A stretch of 39,733 bases of DNA from Lachnospiraceae bacterium UBA7729 (GCA_002482005.1 DLFD01000008.1:1-39733), one strand, 5' to 3'. Shown: positions 1-8,513, numbered from the stretch's first letter. Notes: generated by a model not told the origin, from the letters alone. Program-made: numbers and translations.

Positions 1-18
1 TCTACACTTTTGTTTCAA
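1..18 (-). CDS. Start of an unidentified gene leaving the window
   Basis: On the minus strand an AGGAGG ribosome site (25-30) lies 6 bases before a TTG at 18-16 that opens a frame reading M-K-Q-K-C-R to the edge of the window. A plausible promoter lies just upstream at 37-65. Only six codons are visible, so the product cannot be named. The start is inferred from the ribosome site and promoter, not from protein similarity. Confidence 0.35.
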
Positions 19-36
19 ACTTCGCCTCCTCTTATT

Positions 37-65
37 ATGATATATATATAATTTCATAGCCGCAA
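37..65 (-). promoter_or_regulatory. Probable promoter for the gene leaving the left edge
   Basis: Minus strand: -35 TTGCGG (65-60), 17-base spacer, -10 TATCAT (42-37), followed by an AGGAGG ribosome site at 25-30. The spacer is AT-rich with a TATATATATA tract. The fit to a sigma-A promoter is fair. Confidence 0.4.
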
Positions 66-66
66 G

Positions 67-330
67 TCACTTAATCAAACTTTCTTTCTTGTTATAGAAG
101 TCTGGCTCCGCGTGTGCAGGGTCGGCAATGAGTTTGGCTTCCAGTATTCCGCTGACGGAGATCACTTTTTTATGACCAGAGATTTCCGCCTGTCCGCCGG
201 TCCCGCGGTAAAAGTAGGCTTTATGGCCCAGGCGCCTTAGGGAGACGGCGGAGACCGAATCTACGAAGACATCCGCCTGGAACATAAGACTGTAAAGAAT
301 ATCCGAAGCGGAGAGTAAGAAGCGCGACAT
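67..330 (-). CDS. Possible small hypothetical protein, 87 aa
   Basis: An open frame of 87 codons follows the aldo/keto reductase gene after a 68-base gap that contains a perfect inverted repeat. I do not recognise the protein. It has no signal peptide or membrane segment, is mixed alpha/beta in character and ends in a charged tail. The ribosome site is poor: only a GAG lies near the ATG, and an alternative ATG lies 4 bases upstream in another frame. It could be a small gene, a decayed fragment, or a chance frame in the 3' region of the operon. Confidence 0.3.
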   Translation of the reverse strand: MSRFLLSASDILYSLMFQADVFVDSVSAVSLRRLGHKAYFYRGTGGQAEISGHKKVISVSGILEAKLIADPAHAEPDFYNKKESLIK

Positions 331-346
331 TCATAATCTCATGACA

Positions 347-375
347 TTGGGGGCAGAGGTTTCCCTTGCCCCCAA
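347..375. other. Perfect 9-bp inverted repeat after the glycan operon
   Basis: TTGGGGGCA (347-355) and TGCCCCCAA (367-375) form a perfect stem with an 11-base loop, 23 bases beyond the stop of the aldo/keto reductase gene. No run of T follows on either strand, so it is not a canonical intrinsic terminator. It could still end or stabilise the operon transcript. Confidence 0.5.
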
Positions 376-398
376 CTGTTATGGTGTGAAAGTCGTTC

Positions 399-1412
399 TC
401 AACCCTCCTGCCTCCTCAGGGCGATACGGTCGATTGCCTGAAGCTCCTCATCTGTGAAAGACATATGGTCAAGGCACTTCACATTATCCCGGATCTGCTC
501 CGGTCTGGAAGCGCCGATGATCACGGAGCACACCTCCTGGTCCTTCATGATCCAGGCAAGGGCCATATCCGCGAGAGACTGGCCTCGTGAAGCGGCAAGT
601 TCATTCAGCTGCCGGATCTGCGAAAGCTTCTCCTCCGTCAGGTCCGAGCTGTGCAGGAAGCGGTGATCGCTCCCGATCCGGCTGTCTTCCGGAATCCCAT
701 GAAGGTAACGGTCTGTCAGAAGTCCCTGCGCAAGCGGGCTGTAGGCGATGATGCCCATCCCCTCCTTCCGGCAATACTCCTTGAGACCGTCCTCCTCGAT
801 GCTGCGGTCGAAGATCGAATATCGTCTCTGATTGACAATCAGGGGCAGATGCATACCGCGGGCAATCTTCAGTGCCTCTTCGGTCTGTTTCCGGTCATAG
901 TTCGAGATTCCCGCGTAGAGCGCCCGCCCGCTGTCCACGATCGTCTTCAGAGCTCCGATCGTCTCCTCAAGAGGAGTCTCCGGATCCGGACGATGGTGGT
1001 AAAAGATATCCACATAGTCCAGCCCCAGGCGCTTCAGAGACTGATCACAGCTTGCAATCAGATATTTCCGGCTGCCCCAGTCCCCATAGGGTCCCTTCCA
1101 CATATCAAAGCCGGCCTTGCTCGTGATGACAAGCTCGTCCCGGTAAGGCATGAAATCTTCATGCAGGATCCGGCCGCAGTTGATCTCCGCGCTCCCATAT
1201 TCCGGGCCGTAATTATTAGCCAGATCAAACTGTGTGATTCCGCAGTCGAAAGCCTCGTGCATCATCGCACGCATATTGTCGATCTTCCCTGTGCTGCCGA
1301 AATTGTGCCAGAACCCCAGCGAGACCGCAGGAAATTTCAGTCCGCTCCTGCCGACACGATTGTATTTCATTCTCTCATAGCGGTCGTCTGCCGCGACGTA
1401 AAGTGCTGTCAT
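399..1412 (-). CDS. Aldo/keto reductase, YghZ / glyceraldehyde-3-phosphate reductase type
   Basis: Cytoplasmic NADPH-dependent reductase of the aldo/keto reductase superfamily, closest in sequence feel to YghZ (L-glyceraldehyde 3-phosphate reductase). The catalytic tetrad is visible: Asp and Tyr in FDLANNYGPEYGSAE, Lys in VITSKAG, His in FYHHRPDPETP. The C-terminal cofactor region IIGASRPEQI is present. At 337 residues it is normal length. The start at 1412 is chosen because GGAGGAGG lies 4 bases upstream and the N-terminus then matches the family; a frame further upstream would overlap the regulator gene. It is the last clear gene of the GH5-ABC-YesMN operon, 22 bases after the regulator, so its substrate may be a sugar or aldehyde released by that pathway. 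The substrate is inference. Confidence 0.88.
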   Translation of the reverse strand: MTALYVAADDRYERMKYNRVGRSGLKFPAVSLGFWHNFGSTGKIDNMRAMMHEAFDCGITQFDLANNYGPEYGSAEINCGRILHEDFMPYRDELVITSKAGFDMWKGPYGDWGSRKYLIASCDQSLKRLGLDYVDIFYHHRPDPETPLEETIGALKTIVDSGRALYAGISNYDRKQTEEALKIARGMHLPLIVNQRRYSIFDRSIEEDGLKEYCRKEGMGIIAYSPLAQGLLTDRYLHGIPEDSRIGSDHRFLHSSDLTEEKLSQIRQLNELAASRGQSLADMALAWIMKDQEVCSVIIGASRPEQIRDNVKCLDHMSFTDEELQAIDRIALRRQEG

Positions 1413-1434
1413 ATTCCTCCTCCTGTCAATCATA

Positions 1435-2214
1435 TTAACCATCCTGCCTTCGCAGACGCTGGTTCTCATACTCTGACGGCGACATGCCGCACACCTGCCT
1501 GAACCTTCTGCTGAAGTACAACGGATCCGAAAAGCCTACCATTCTGGATATTTCCTGATGCTGGTATTTTCCGGAAGATAAAAGTTTTTTGGCGCTCGAC
1601 AGACGAATATCCTCCAGTTTCTGCATGATCGTGATTCCTGTCGCCGTCTTGTAAGCCTTCCTCAGGTAGCTGCTGTCAAATCCAAGCTCGCTTCCGATCA
1701 GGGTCTGGGAAAGCTCTGGACGGCTGTAATTTGCTTTCAGGTATTCATCGATCTCGTAGGACATGATCTCGAATTTTGTCGATCCTTCCGTCATCTCCTC
1801 AATCGGATTCGACCCGGATGCTTCGCTCTTTCCCTCTCTCTGCACTGCAGCGATCGACTTTCTTAGAGCCGTCACCAGTTCATCTTTGTCAAAAGGTTTC
1901 AGCAGATAATCATCGATTCCGATCTTTATAGCCTGATAGGCAAAGTCAAACTCATCGTGCGCCGTCATGATGATCATGCGCGTCCGCATATTCTGGTCCT
2001 TTATCGACCGGCAGATATCGATTCCGCTGATCAGAGGCATACTGATATCGATAAAAGCGATATCCGGTTTCTTCGATGAGATTTCCTCCATGGTTTCCTG
2101 ACCATCCCGGCAGCATGCGATCACACTGCAACCGTAGTCCTCCCATCTGATGATTCTTCTCATAAATTCGATAAATATCGATTCATCATCTGCCAAAAGA
2201 ATTCTATAAGCCAT
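1435..2214 (-). CDS. YesN-type response regulator with AraC DNA-binding domain
   Basis: Response regulator of a two-component system. An N-terminal receiver domain (about 1-120) has the acidic pair at D9-D10, the phospho-acceptor D56 in FIDISMP and K106 in LLKPFD. A C-terminal AraC/XylS double helix-turn-helix (about 160-255) contains ISRMVGFSDPLYFSRRFRQ, typical of the second motif. At 259 residues it lacks the long middle region of many YesN proteins. It starts 6 bases after the sensor kinase stop and is clearly its partner. By family knowledge it should activate the glycan-transport operon in which it lies. No binding site could be assigned. Confidence 0.92.
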   Translation of the reverse strand: MAYRILLADDESIFIEFMRRIIRWEDYGCSVIACCRDGQETMEEISSKKPDIAFIDISMPLISGIDICRSIKDQNMRTRMIIMTAHDEFDFAYQAIKIGIDDYLLKPFDKDELVTALRKSIAAVQREGKSEASGSNPIEEMTEGSTKFEIMSYEIDEYLKANYSRPELSQTLIGSELGFDSSYLRKAYKTATGITIMQKLEDIRLSSAKKLLSSGKYQHQEISRMVGFSDPLYFSRRFRQVCGMSPSEYENQRLRRQDG

Positions 2215-2220
2215 ATGATC

Positions 2221-3978
2221 TCAAATCTCCCCGGGAATTACCGCGATCTTCAGCACGATCTCCGTACCTGCAGACCTGTCGCCAAGATAGAACTTACATC
2301 TCTCTCCGTAATAAAACTTCAGCCTCTCGGCCACATTCCTGATTCCGAAACCATCTTTTTTGGTTTCCTCTCCGGATATTTCCTGGTCAAACTGCTCCCT
2401 CGTCATTCCAATTCCATCATCGATCACCCGGATAAAAATATTCATATCTTCCTGGTCGACTTTCACACTCAGGTTTCCCCGCCGTCTCAGCGGCTTGATT
2501 CCATGATAGATGGCATTTTCGACAAGCGGCTGGATCGTCAGCTTGGGGATACGGATGTTATCAACATTTCGTTCCATATCGATCTGAAAATTCAGCAGGT
2601 CAGCATAGCGAATCGACTGAATCTTCAGATAATCCCTTGTCTGCTCGATTTCTTCACTCAGAAGGACCCAGTCCATTCCGTTGCTCAGTACATGTCTGTA
2701 ATAATCAGACAGCAGCTTTGTCATATCCGCGGCGTCTTTATTCTGCCCCATGATCGCCAGACAGTATATGGTATCCAGAGTATTATAAAGAAAATGCGGC
2801 TTGATCTGCTCCTGCAGCAGCTGGAACTTCAGCTGCTCCTGCTGCTTCTTCTCTTCGATCAGCATGTTTACCAGCTGACTGTTTCGCTGCGTCATGATAT
2901 TAAAGTGCTTGATCAGAACGCCTATCTCATTATCGGGGGACGGCTCTTGCACGGGAGTAGGAAGTTCATCCGGAGACTTTATCATATGGTTGGACAGATT
3001 CACCAGCGGAGACAGCAGCTCATCGGAAAATCTTCTCATATAGAGATAGATGAGGATCATGATCAGAAATATAGTCGCCATGATCGTCAGAATGGTTCTG
3101 TCCAGTTCCCTGGTCTCAGCTCTCATGTCCGTTACGGATACCATCTCCCAGGTATTGTGGACCTTATACCGGGCGACGTGGAATCTGCTTTCATCGAGTC
3201 TCTCCAGACATTCAGGACTTCCAAGGCTTTCGGAATTTTCCGGGTTTTTCATATGTCCTGTCTTCTGGTATCCGCCATCATCTGTCCCGTAGAACAGTTC
3301 CCCATCGGGAGATATCAGATAATACCAGCGCCTTTCGTTGTCAGATCGAAGGTCTTCGAGCAAATCGATAGGCTTCAATATAACATAGCCAAGTGTTTCT
3401 CCTGTTGCGATGTTCAGATACTTCTTGGCATAAAAAGGCCCTTCGCCTGATATCCTGGATGAGACGTCCAGTTCCCTCATCCACTTCCCGTTCCTGTTTA
3501 CCTTCTCCTGCTGCAGCGCGATGATGGTATCTGCCCCGTCGTCCTGCATGGAATAGTTTTCCACCCAGTTCTCATACCAGGTCACGCCATTATTCCAGAC
3601 AACCAGGACCTTCTCCGCATTGCCGAATATCGTGAATGTGTTCAGCATGCAGTTGTAGATCTTCTTTCTGGCCAAAGGAGTGATGGCCGGCCCTTTTGTT
3701 CCGTTCAGGTCCTCTGCAGACAGCATCTCATTCATGGTAATGATGATCGTATTCGCGGAGCTTTCGGCATTGCGGATTCTTGTCTCGAGGGAGCTTCTCA
3801 GCATCTCATCTTCATGGCCGGACTGCTCTATGATCTCCTTTACCGCCTGCTTGCGGTAGTAGACTCCAAGAAAGAGAACGATCACGATCAGAAAACAGAC
3901 AAAAGGAACCAGCATGATCAGATTCAGCCTGGTCACGATGGTTCCCTGTCTGGACTTTGCCTTGAATTTCATGTTCAT
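2221..3978 (-). CDS. YesM-type sensor histidine kinase
   Basis: Membrane sensor kinase, 585 residues. One membrane segment lies at about 17-40 and a second at about 294-314, enclosing an extracellular sensing domain of about 250 residues. A HAMP linker (about 315-368) follows, then a His_kinase (PF06580-type) domain with the phospho-acceptor H395 in QIKPHFLYNTLDTI, and an HATPase domain with N-box PLVENAIYHGI and the glycine motifs DDGIGM and GFGIRNV. It probably senses a sugar or the loaded binding protein outside the cell and signals to the YesN gene just downstream. ATG codons at 3978 and 3972 are both possible; the ribosome site is weak (GACGAG), better spaced for 3972. It starts 7 bases after the permease stop. 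Confidence 0.92.
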   Translation of the reverse strand: MNMKFKAKSRQGTIVTRLNLIMLVPFVCFLIVIVLFLGVYYRKQAVKEIIEQSGHEDEMLRSSLETRIRNAESSANTIIITMNEMLSAEDLNGTKGPAITPLARKKIYNCMLNTFTIFGNAEKVLVVWNNGVTWYENWVENYSMQDDGADTIIALQQEKVNRNGKWMRELDVSSRISGEGPFYAKKYLNIATGETLGYVILKPIDLLEDLRSDNERRWYYLISPDGELFYGTDDGGYQKTGHMKNPENSESLGSPECLERLDESRFHVARYKVHNTWEMVSVTDMRAETRELDRTILTIMATIFLIMILIYLYMRRFSDELLSPLVNLSNHMIKSPDELPTPVQEPSPDNEIGVLIKHFNIMTQRNSQLVNMLIEEKKQQEQLKFQLLQEQIKPHFLYNTLDTIYCLAIMGQNKDAADMTKLLSDYYRHVLSNGMDWVLLSEEIEQTRDYLKIQSIRYADLLNFQIDMERNVDNIRIPKLTIQPLVENAIYHGIKPLRRRGNLSVKVDQEDMNIFIRVIDDGIGMTREQFDQEISGEETKKDGFGIRNVAERLKFYYGERCKFYLGDRSAGTEIVLKIAVIPGEI

Positions 3979-3985
3979 ATTCTCG

Positions 3986-4813
3986 TCATGTTTTCATTCC
4001 GCTCGTCGCCATCGCATCCGTAATCTGGTTGCTGAAGAACAGGTATACGAGCAGGACCGGTATACTCGCCATGATCATAGCCGCTCCGACTTCTCCCCAC
4101 TGTGCCTGATAGGCTGTCCAGAAGTTTACCAGCCCAAGCGGAAGGGTCTTCAGTTCGTTCTTTGTGAGCATAACCAGAGCCAGGTTGAACTCATTCCAGC
4201 AGCTCATAAACTGATAGATGACCAGAACGACGATCGGCGACTTCATCTGAGGCATAATGATTCTGAAAAAGATTGTACCAAAATTCGCCCCGTCAAGGAA
4301 GGCGGACTCCTCCAGGTCGATCGGGATGCCCAGGTAGAACCCGTAGAAGAGCATACAGGCAAAAGGCAGTCCCATGGCTGTATACGGAAGGATGATCGAG
4401 AACAGGGAATTCGTAAAATGAAACCGCCTGACCGTGATCACCAGCGGGATCATGATCGCCTGGATCGGGATGAACATGCCCGACTGAATGAGGAAGTGAA
4501 AGGACCTGGTGATCCGGTTGTTCACCCTCGCCACAACATAGCAGAACATCAGTGAGCACAGTTCCACAAGGACTATGGTGACGACCGTAACGATCACGCT
4601 GTTGCGCAGGTAGGTCAGCACGTCGAATTTGTTCCATGCGTTCACGTAATTTTCAACATGCCAGACCTTCGGAAACCCGAAAGGATTCGTGACAAATATT
4701 TCGTTATTGTCCTTGAATGAATACAGGAACATCCAGAACAGGGGATAGATCGATATGACTGCATAGATCACAAGTATGACGTATAAGATTGTCCTTCCGA
4801 TTCTTCGCTTCAT
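3986..4813 (-). CDS. Sugar ABC transporter permease, MalG/LacG type
   Basis: Inner-membrane subunit of a carbohydrate uptake ABC transporter (CUT1 family), 275 residues, about six membrane segments starting with RRIGRTILYVILVIYAVISI. The EAA loop that docks the ATPase is visible as EESAFLDGANFGTIFFRIIMP. The start at 4813 is set by AAGGAGA 7 bases upstream; that site overlaps the stop of the preceding permease gene, so the two are translationally linked. It partners the MalF-like permease and the binding protein encoded upstream. No ATPase gene lies in the locus, so a shared MsmX/MsmK-type ATPase encoded elsewhere is likely; this is known for the family. Confidence 0.93.
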   Translation of the reverse strand: MKRRIGRTILYVILVIYAVISIYPLFWMFLYSFKDNNEIFVTNPFGFPKVWHVENYVNAWNKFDVLTYLRNSVIVTVVTIVLVELCSLMFCYVVARVNNRITRSFHFLIQSGMFIPIQAIMIPLVITVRRFHFTNSLFSIILPYTAMGLPFACMLFYGFYLGIPIDLEESAFLDGANFGTIFFRIIMPQMKSPIVVLVIYQFMSCWNEFNLALVMLTKNELKTLPLGLVNFWTAYQAQWGEVGAAMIMASIPVLLVYLFFSNQITDAMATSGMKT

Positions 4814-4823
4814 CCCTGTCTCC

Positions 4824-5714
4824 TTAATCATAGATCGTATCGTATTTTCTTGTCGCGCGGTTGATCGCAAACATCAGCCCGATACAGATCACGACGATCA
4901 GATTCGCGATCGCGCTGCCATACCCGTATTTGTTCTTCAGGATGAAGGCATCATACATCATGATTGTCAGATTGTATGTATAGATCCCAGGACCTCCTCC
5001 CGTCATCAGGTAGGTCGTATCGAACGCCCGAAATCCATTGGTAAGGCACATCACAACGCAGATCCGGATGGTCGGGGCCGTCAGCGGCATCGTGATGTAT
5101 CTGAATTTCTGCCATGACGACGCGCCGTCGATCATCGCCGCTTCATTATACTCACTCGGAATGTTGCGGATGCCGGCGTATATGATCAGCATGAGATAGC
5201 CCATGCCCTTCCATGCTTCCACAAAAGCCACCGCGAATAGCGAACTCCACTTGCGGTTCAGCCAGTTCTGCTGATAACTGATCCCCATGGCCTTCAGGAG
5301 CTGGTTGATCAGTCCATATTCTCCGTTATAGATCTGCAGCCACAGCTGGGATACGACCGAGACAGACAGCAGGACCGGTATGAAATACAGATTCCGGAAG
5401 ATCAGGCTGCCCCTGATCTTTGCCTGGGTCAGCACATAGGCAAAGAAAGTAGCCAGTCCGACCTGATAGACCACCAGAAAGATGGCATAGACAATACTGT
5501 TTATCAGAGACGTATTGATCTCTCTTGAATGAAACATCCGGCGATAGTTGTCTATACCGACAAATCTTCCTGTATGGATTCCGTTCCAGTCAAAAAAGCT
5601 GTAGATCAGTGTCTGTATGAGCGGGACGACCATCAGAATAACGACGATCGCGATGGCCGGAAACATGAACAGCACAAGCCATCTCTTATTTTTTTTGAAC
5701 AGAACGGAATTCAT
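4824..5714 (-). CDS. Sugar ABC transporter permease, MalF/LacF type
   Basis: First permease of the CUT1 sugar transporter, 296 residues, with about six membrane segments (first near residues 11-33, KRWLVLFMFPAIAIVVILMV). The EAA loop reads YNEAAMIDGASSWQKFRYITMP. AAGGAGG lies 6 bases before the ATG. It sits 115 bases downstream of the binding-protein gene; the gap holds a strong stem-loop that may lower permease expression relative to the binding protein. Confidence 0.93.
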   Translation of the reverse strand: MNSVLFKKNKRWLVLFMFPAIAIVVILMVVPLIQTLIYSFFDWNGIHTGRFVGIDNYRRMFHSREINTSLINSIVYAIFLVVYQVGLATFFAYVLTQAKIRGSLIFRNLYFIPVLLSVSVVSQLWLQIYNGEYGLINQLLKAMGISYQQNWLNRKWSSLFAVAFVEAWKGMGYLMLIIYAGIRNIPSEYNEAAMIDGASSWQKFRYITMPLTAPTIRICVVMCLTNGFRAFDTTYLMTGGGPGIYTYNLTIMMYDAFILKNKYGYGSAIANLIVVICIGLMFAINRATRKYDTIYD

Positions 5715-5769
5715 AAAGGGCCTCCTTACGCATCAGCAGCAGTCGGAAATCCTACGCGATCCCTGACAG

Positions 5770-5804
5770 CAAGAGGGCGGAAGCAGACCTCTGCCGCCCT
5801 CTTG
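5770..5804 (-). other. Stem-loop between binding-protein and permease genes
   Basis: CAAGAGGGCGG (5770-5780) pairs perfectly with CCGCCCTCTTG (5794-5804) around a 13-base loop. No T-run follows on the minus strand. Such hairpins between a binding-protein gene and its permease genes commonly protect the upstream mRNA or partly end transcription, giving more binding protein than permease. That role is inferred from position. Confidence 0.7.
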
Positions 5805-5829
5805 TCTTCATCACAAATCCTGTGCCAGA

Positions 5830-7167
5830 TCAGAATCCAGCTCCTGCTATATCATCGATCAGTTCCTGTCCCGTCGTATAGTTTCCGGATACGACCATCT
5901 CGCAGGCCTTGTCAGCGGTCGATACAAAATCTCCGTTGCTCAGATCGCCTGTGAAATTGGTAAAGGTCTTATAATTGCCGAAGTTATCATAGTACTCTTT
6001 GTATGCTTCTCCTCCGGTAAAGTTGAAGTCGCCGATGACAGTCGTCATGGTTCCGTTCAGGCCGGCTGAAACTCTTGTCCAGTATTCCATCTCCATGCCC
6101 AGATAGGTGACCGTGCTCGGATCCAGTCCGCACGGAGGATTGGAGTTGACCGAATACTTTGCCTCTGTCTGATATCCTCCAAGAGCATTCCAGCGAACGT
6201 CTTCCTTCACATCGTCATCCGCGAATACGTTGTAATCGCAGTAGCCGATCTTATCGCCCATGCCATCCGACTCAACTGTCAGGAAGAACCAGGCACCGGT
6301 CAGGAAGTAGCCTGCTTCGCCGTTGTACATCATCTCATAAGCCTGCTGATAGTTCGTGGAGAGGGCTGCCGTACCGAAGGCTCCCATGTTGGAGATCTCC
6401 ACATACTTGTCCGCTGCCTTCACATAAGGTTCATCCGTGATCTTCGCGTCTCCGTCGTTGACGGCATCAAGTCCCATCGGCTGCCCTTCCGCGATGCTTG
6501 CCAGGGAGAACAGGGTGGTCGCCGGCCAGCTCTCAGCTCCGAACAGAGCGATCGGGACCTTGCCCGCGTCCTTCAGAGCTTGAAGAGTATTCTTGAATTC
6601 TTCATAATTCGTCGGCTCTTCTATGCCAAGCTCCTTGAAGGTATCCTTATTGTAATAGAGACCGCCCAGGTTGCTTGCCTCGCATCCATAACCATACATA
6701 TGGCCATCGTCAGCCGTTCTTGCTTCTTTGGCGGCTTCTCCATTGCTGAAGAGGTCATAGAAACCGGTCTTCTCGACTTCATCGTCCACGCAGTAGAGTG
6801 TTCCGTCATCCCTCAGAGTCTGGTAGACGTCGGCAGCATTGATTTCAAACAGATCCGGAAGCTCTCCGACAGCAGCCCATGTTCTCAGCGTGGAGCCGTC
6901 TGAATCCGTACGATGCTCCATGGTAAATGTCAGGTTCGGATACTTCTCCGTCATCTTCTTGATGGCATAGTCCAGATTGTCCTTATCTGAATCTGCATAA
7001 TACCGGTATACGGTCAGATCCGCGTCCACATCCTGCGAGACGAAATCATAACCGAACGGATCCTTCACTTCCGTACTCTCGTCCGCTCTCGCGATCATCG
7101 GCCCGGCGATGCTTGTCAGAATCATCGTGCCTGCCAGCACCTTTGCCATCGTTCCTCTTGCTTTCAT
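5830..7167 (-). CDS. Extracellular sugar-binding protein without a lipobox
   Basis: Solute-binding protein of a carbohydrate ABC transporter (family 1 type), 445 residues. Residues 1-28 form a signal peptide ending IARA-DES, a signal peptidase I site. There is no cysteine near the cleavage site, so the lipid anchor normal for Gram-positive binding proteins is missing. The mature part has family features: early YYADSDKDNLDYAIKKM, GGLYYNKDTFKELGIEEPTNYEEF and MYNGEAGYFLTGAWF. AAGGAGGGTGAACG precedes the ATG, which overlaps the GH5 stop as ATGA, so the two are translationally coupled. It should deliver an oligosaccharide to the two permeases; the sugar is not known. Confidence 0.92.
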   Translation of the reverse strand: MKARGTMAKVLAGTMILTSIAGPMIARADESTEVKDPFGYDFVSQDVDADLTVYRYYADSDKDNLDYAIKKMTEKYPNLTFTMEHRTDSDGSTLRTWAAVGELPDLFEINAADVYQTLRDDGTLYCVDDEVEKTGFYDLFSNGEAAKEARTADDGHMYGYGCEASNLGGLYYNKDTFKELGIEEPTNYEEFKNTLQALKDAGKVPIALFGAESWPATTLFSLASIAEGQPMGLDAVNDGDAKITDEPYVKAADKYVEISNMGAFGTAALSTNYQQAYEMMYNGEAGYFLTGAWFFLTVESDGMGDKIGYCDYNVFADDDVKEDVRWNALGGYQTEAKYSVNSNPPCGLDPSTVTYLGMEMEYWTRVSAGLNGTMTTVIGDFNFTGGEAYKEYYDNFGNYKTFTNFTGDLSNGDFVSTADKACEMVVSGNYTTGQELIDDIAGAGF

Positions 7168-8513
7168 CGTTCACCCTCCTTGTTGATAAACTGTGAGATT
7201 TTATCTGTTACAGCCTTCCTTTTCACGCAGTCTTCAAAGCGAAAGCTGTTAGGATACTCTTTCATGCTTTCCCATGGAATACTTTCCAGCGTCGGGATAA
7301 GGACCTGCTCCACAGCGATCCTGTGAAGGACAGACCGGATCCTGAAGTCCAGGTCGTAGGCCAGGCTGTCGCTCAGCGGCTTATAGTACCTGTCCCCGAT
7401 AGCCCTGGTGACCTCCATGGAAATCTTCTGTTCTCTCTCGTGGCTCCACATCTTCGCGATCTCTGAGCGAAGTTTCATCCAGGGCGAGTCATTGCGGGGC
7501 ACCACGATTCCCATCCGTCCGGCATCCTTGTAAGTCCACAGATTCCATGAGATTCCTCTCTCTTCGTACATCCCGATGTTGTCGAGAAGAAGCGTTCCGT
7601 AGAACTCTTCCATCCCCTGCAGGATCTCATAACCGGACTCGCCGCACCAGATCGGTTTCCCGAACCTGCTCACCTCTCCGAGCTGACGGTCGAAAATCTT
7701 CGCAAAGACCTCTTTTCTGTGACTATTGTCCATCTCCGGGCTCAGCACATCTTCCTCGAGTACAAAGGGATAGAAATGTACCGTATACGCGACCAGAGGA
7801 TCGTCCATATCGGCAAGCGGTGAAAAATCCCTGCCGAAATCGATGCCTTCCAGAAACAGAATGTGATTCTTGTCCACAGACCGGATCGCCTCACCCGCCC
7901 TTGCGTAGAAGGAGTTGATCTGGTCCGGGGAGAGCCCGTAGCCTGGTTCATTCAACACATCGTACCCTATGACCCAGGGATTGGCTGCATATCTGGAAGC
8001 CAGCTCCCTCCACAGCCAGATGATCTGGTCCTGGAAACACTTGTATCTCCAGAAAAGAGGCTGTCCCGTTATGTTGTCTGAATGCCAGTCTGTATTCTGG
8101 GATCCCGGGACGGAATGAAGGTCAAGGACCACATACATGCCTTCCTCCGCACACATGCGGACGACACGGTCAAGGATCTCAAAGCCATGTTCCAGAAAAA
8201 CGCCAGGGTTCAGATCATCCATGAAATAATGATAGCCAAAAGGAATTCTTACCGTATTGGCGCCGAGGCTCTTCATGTAGTGAATATCTTCTTTCGATAC
8301 CATGGACTTCTGAAGATTCTCCACAAACTCTTCCGCGTGCCTGGTTCCGTAAACCCTCTCAAAAGCCTCGATGATCATCGAGTTGGTACCAGGCATTCCC
8401 ATCATGAAGTGCTCGAAATTCATCCATGAGCCAAGTGCCCATCCCCTGAGCGTTACCGGTTTTCCATCCAGGGTGAACCGGTCTCCCTGCACCTTTATAA
8501 ACTGTCCTACCAT
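7164..8513 (-). CDS. Glycoside hydrolase family 5 enzyme, cytoplasmic
   Basis: Glycosidase of family GH5 (cellulase/mannanase/exo-glucanase clan), 449 residues. The TIM-barrel opens with FTLDGKPVTLRGWALGSW. The acid/base Glu is in YDVLNEPGYG and the nucleophile Glu in PIWCGESGYE; VVLDLHSVPG and YTVHFYPF fit the other conserved strands. No signal peptide, so it acts inside the cell on imported oligosaccharide. The last 95 residues or so (after KMWSHEREQ) form a helical extension not needed for the barrel. The start at 8513 has GGAAAGG about 8 bases upstream; the ATG at 8558 has no ribosome site. It is the first gene of the operon with the transporter. The exact GH5 subfamily and linkage cannot be read by eye. 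Confidence 0.88.
   Translation of the reverse strand: MVGQFIKVQGDRFTLDGKPVTLRGWALGSWMNFEHFMMGMPGTNSMIIEAFERVYGTRHAEEFVENLQKSMVSKEDIHYMKSLGANTVRIPFGYHYFMDDLNPGVFLEHGFEILDRVVRMCAEEGMYVVLDLHSVPGSQNTDWHSDNITGQPLFWRYKCFQDQIIWLWRELASRYAANPWVIGYDVLNEPGYGLSPDQINSFYARAGEAIRSVDKNHILFLEGIDFGRDFSPLADMDDPLVAYTVHFYPFVLEEDVLSPEMDNSHRKEVFAKIFDRQLGEVSRFGKPIWCGESGYEILQGMEEFYGTLLLDNIGMYEERGISWNLWTYKDAGRMGIVVPRNDSPWMKLRSEIAKMWSHEREQKISMEVTRAIGDRYYKPLSDSLAYDLDFRIRSVLHRIAVEQVLIPTLESIPWESMKEYPNSFRFEDCVKRKAVTDKISQFINKEGER

Noticed and set aside
1412..1469. Upstream start of the aldo/keto reductase overlapping the regulator gene
   Set aside because: The extra residues do not fit the family and a strong GGAGGAGG site points to the ATG at 1412.
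2215..3450. 411-codon open frame on the plus strand opposite the sensor kinase
   Set aside because: Shadow of the kinase gene; no domain features and no promoter or ribosome site.
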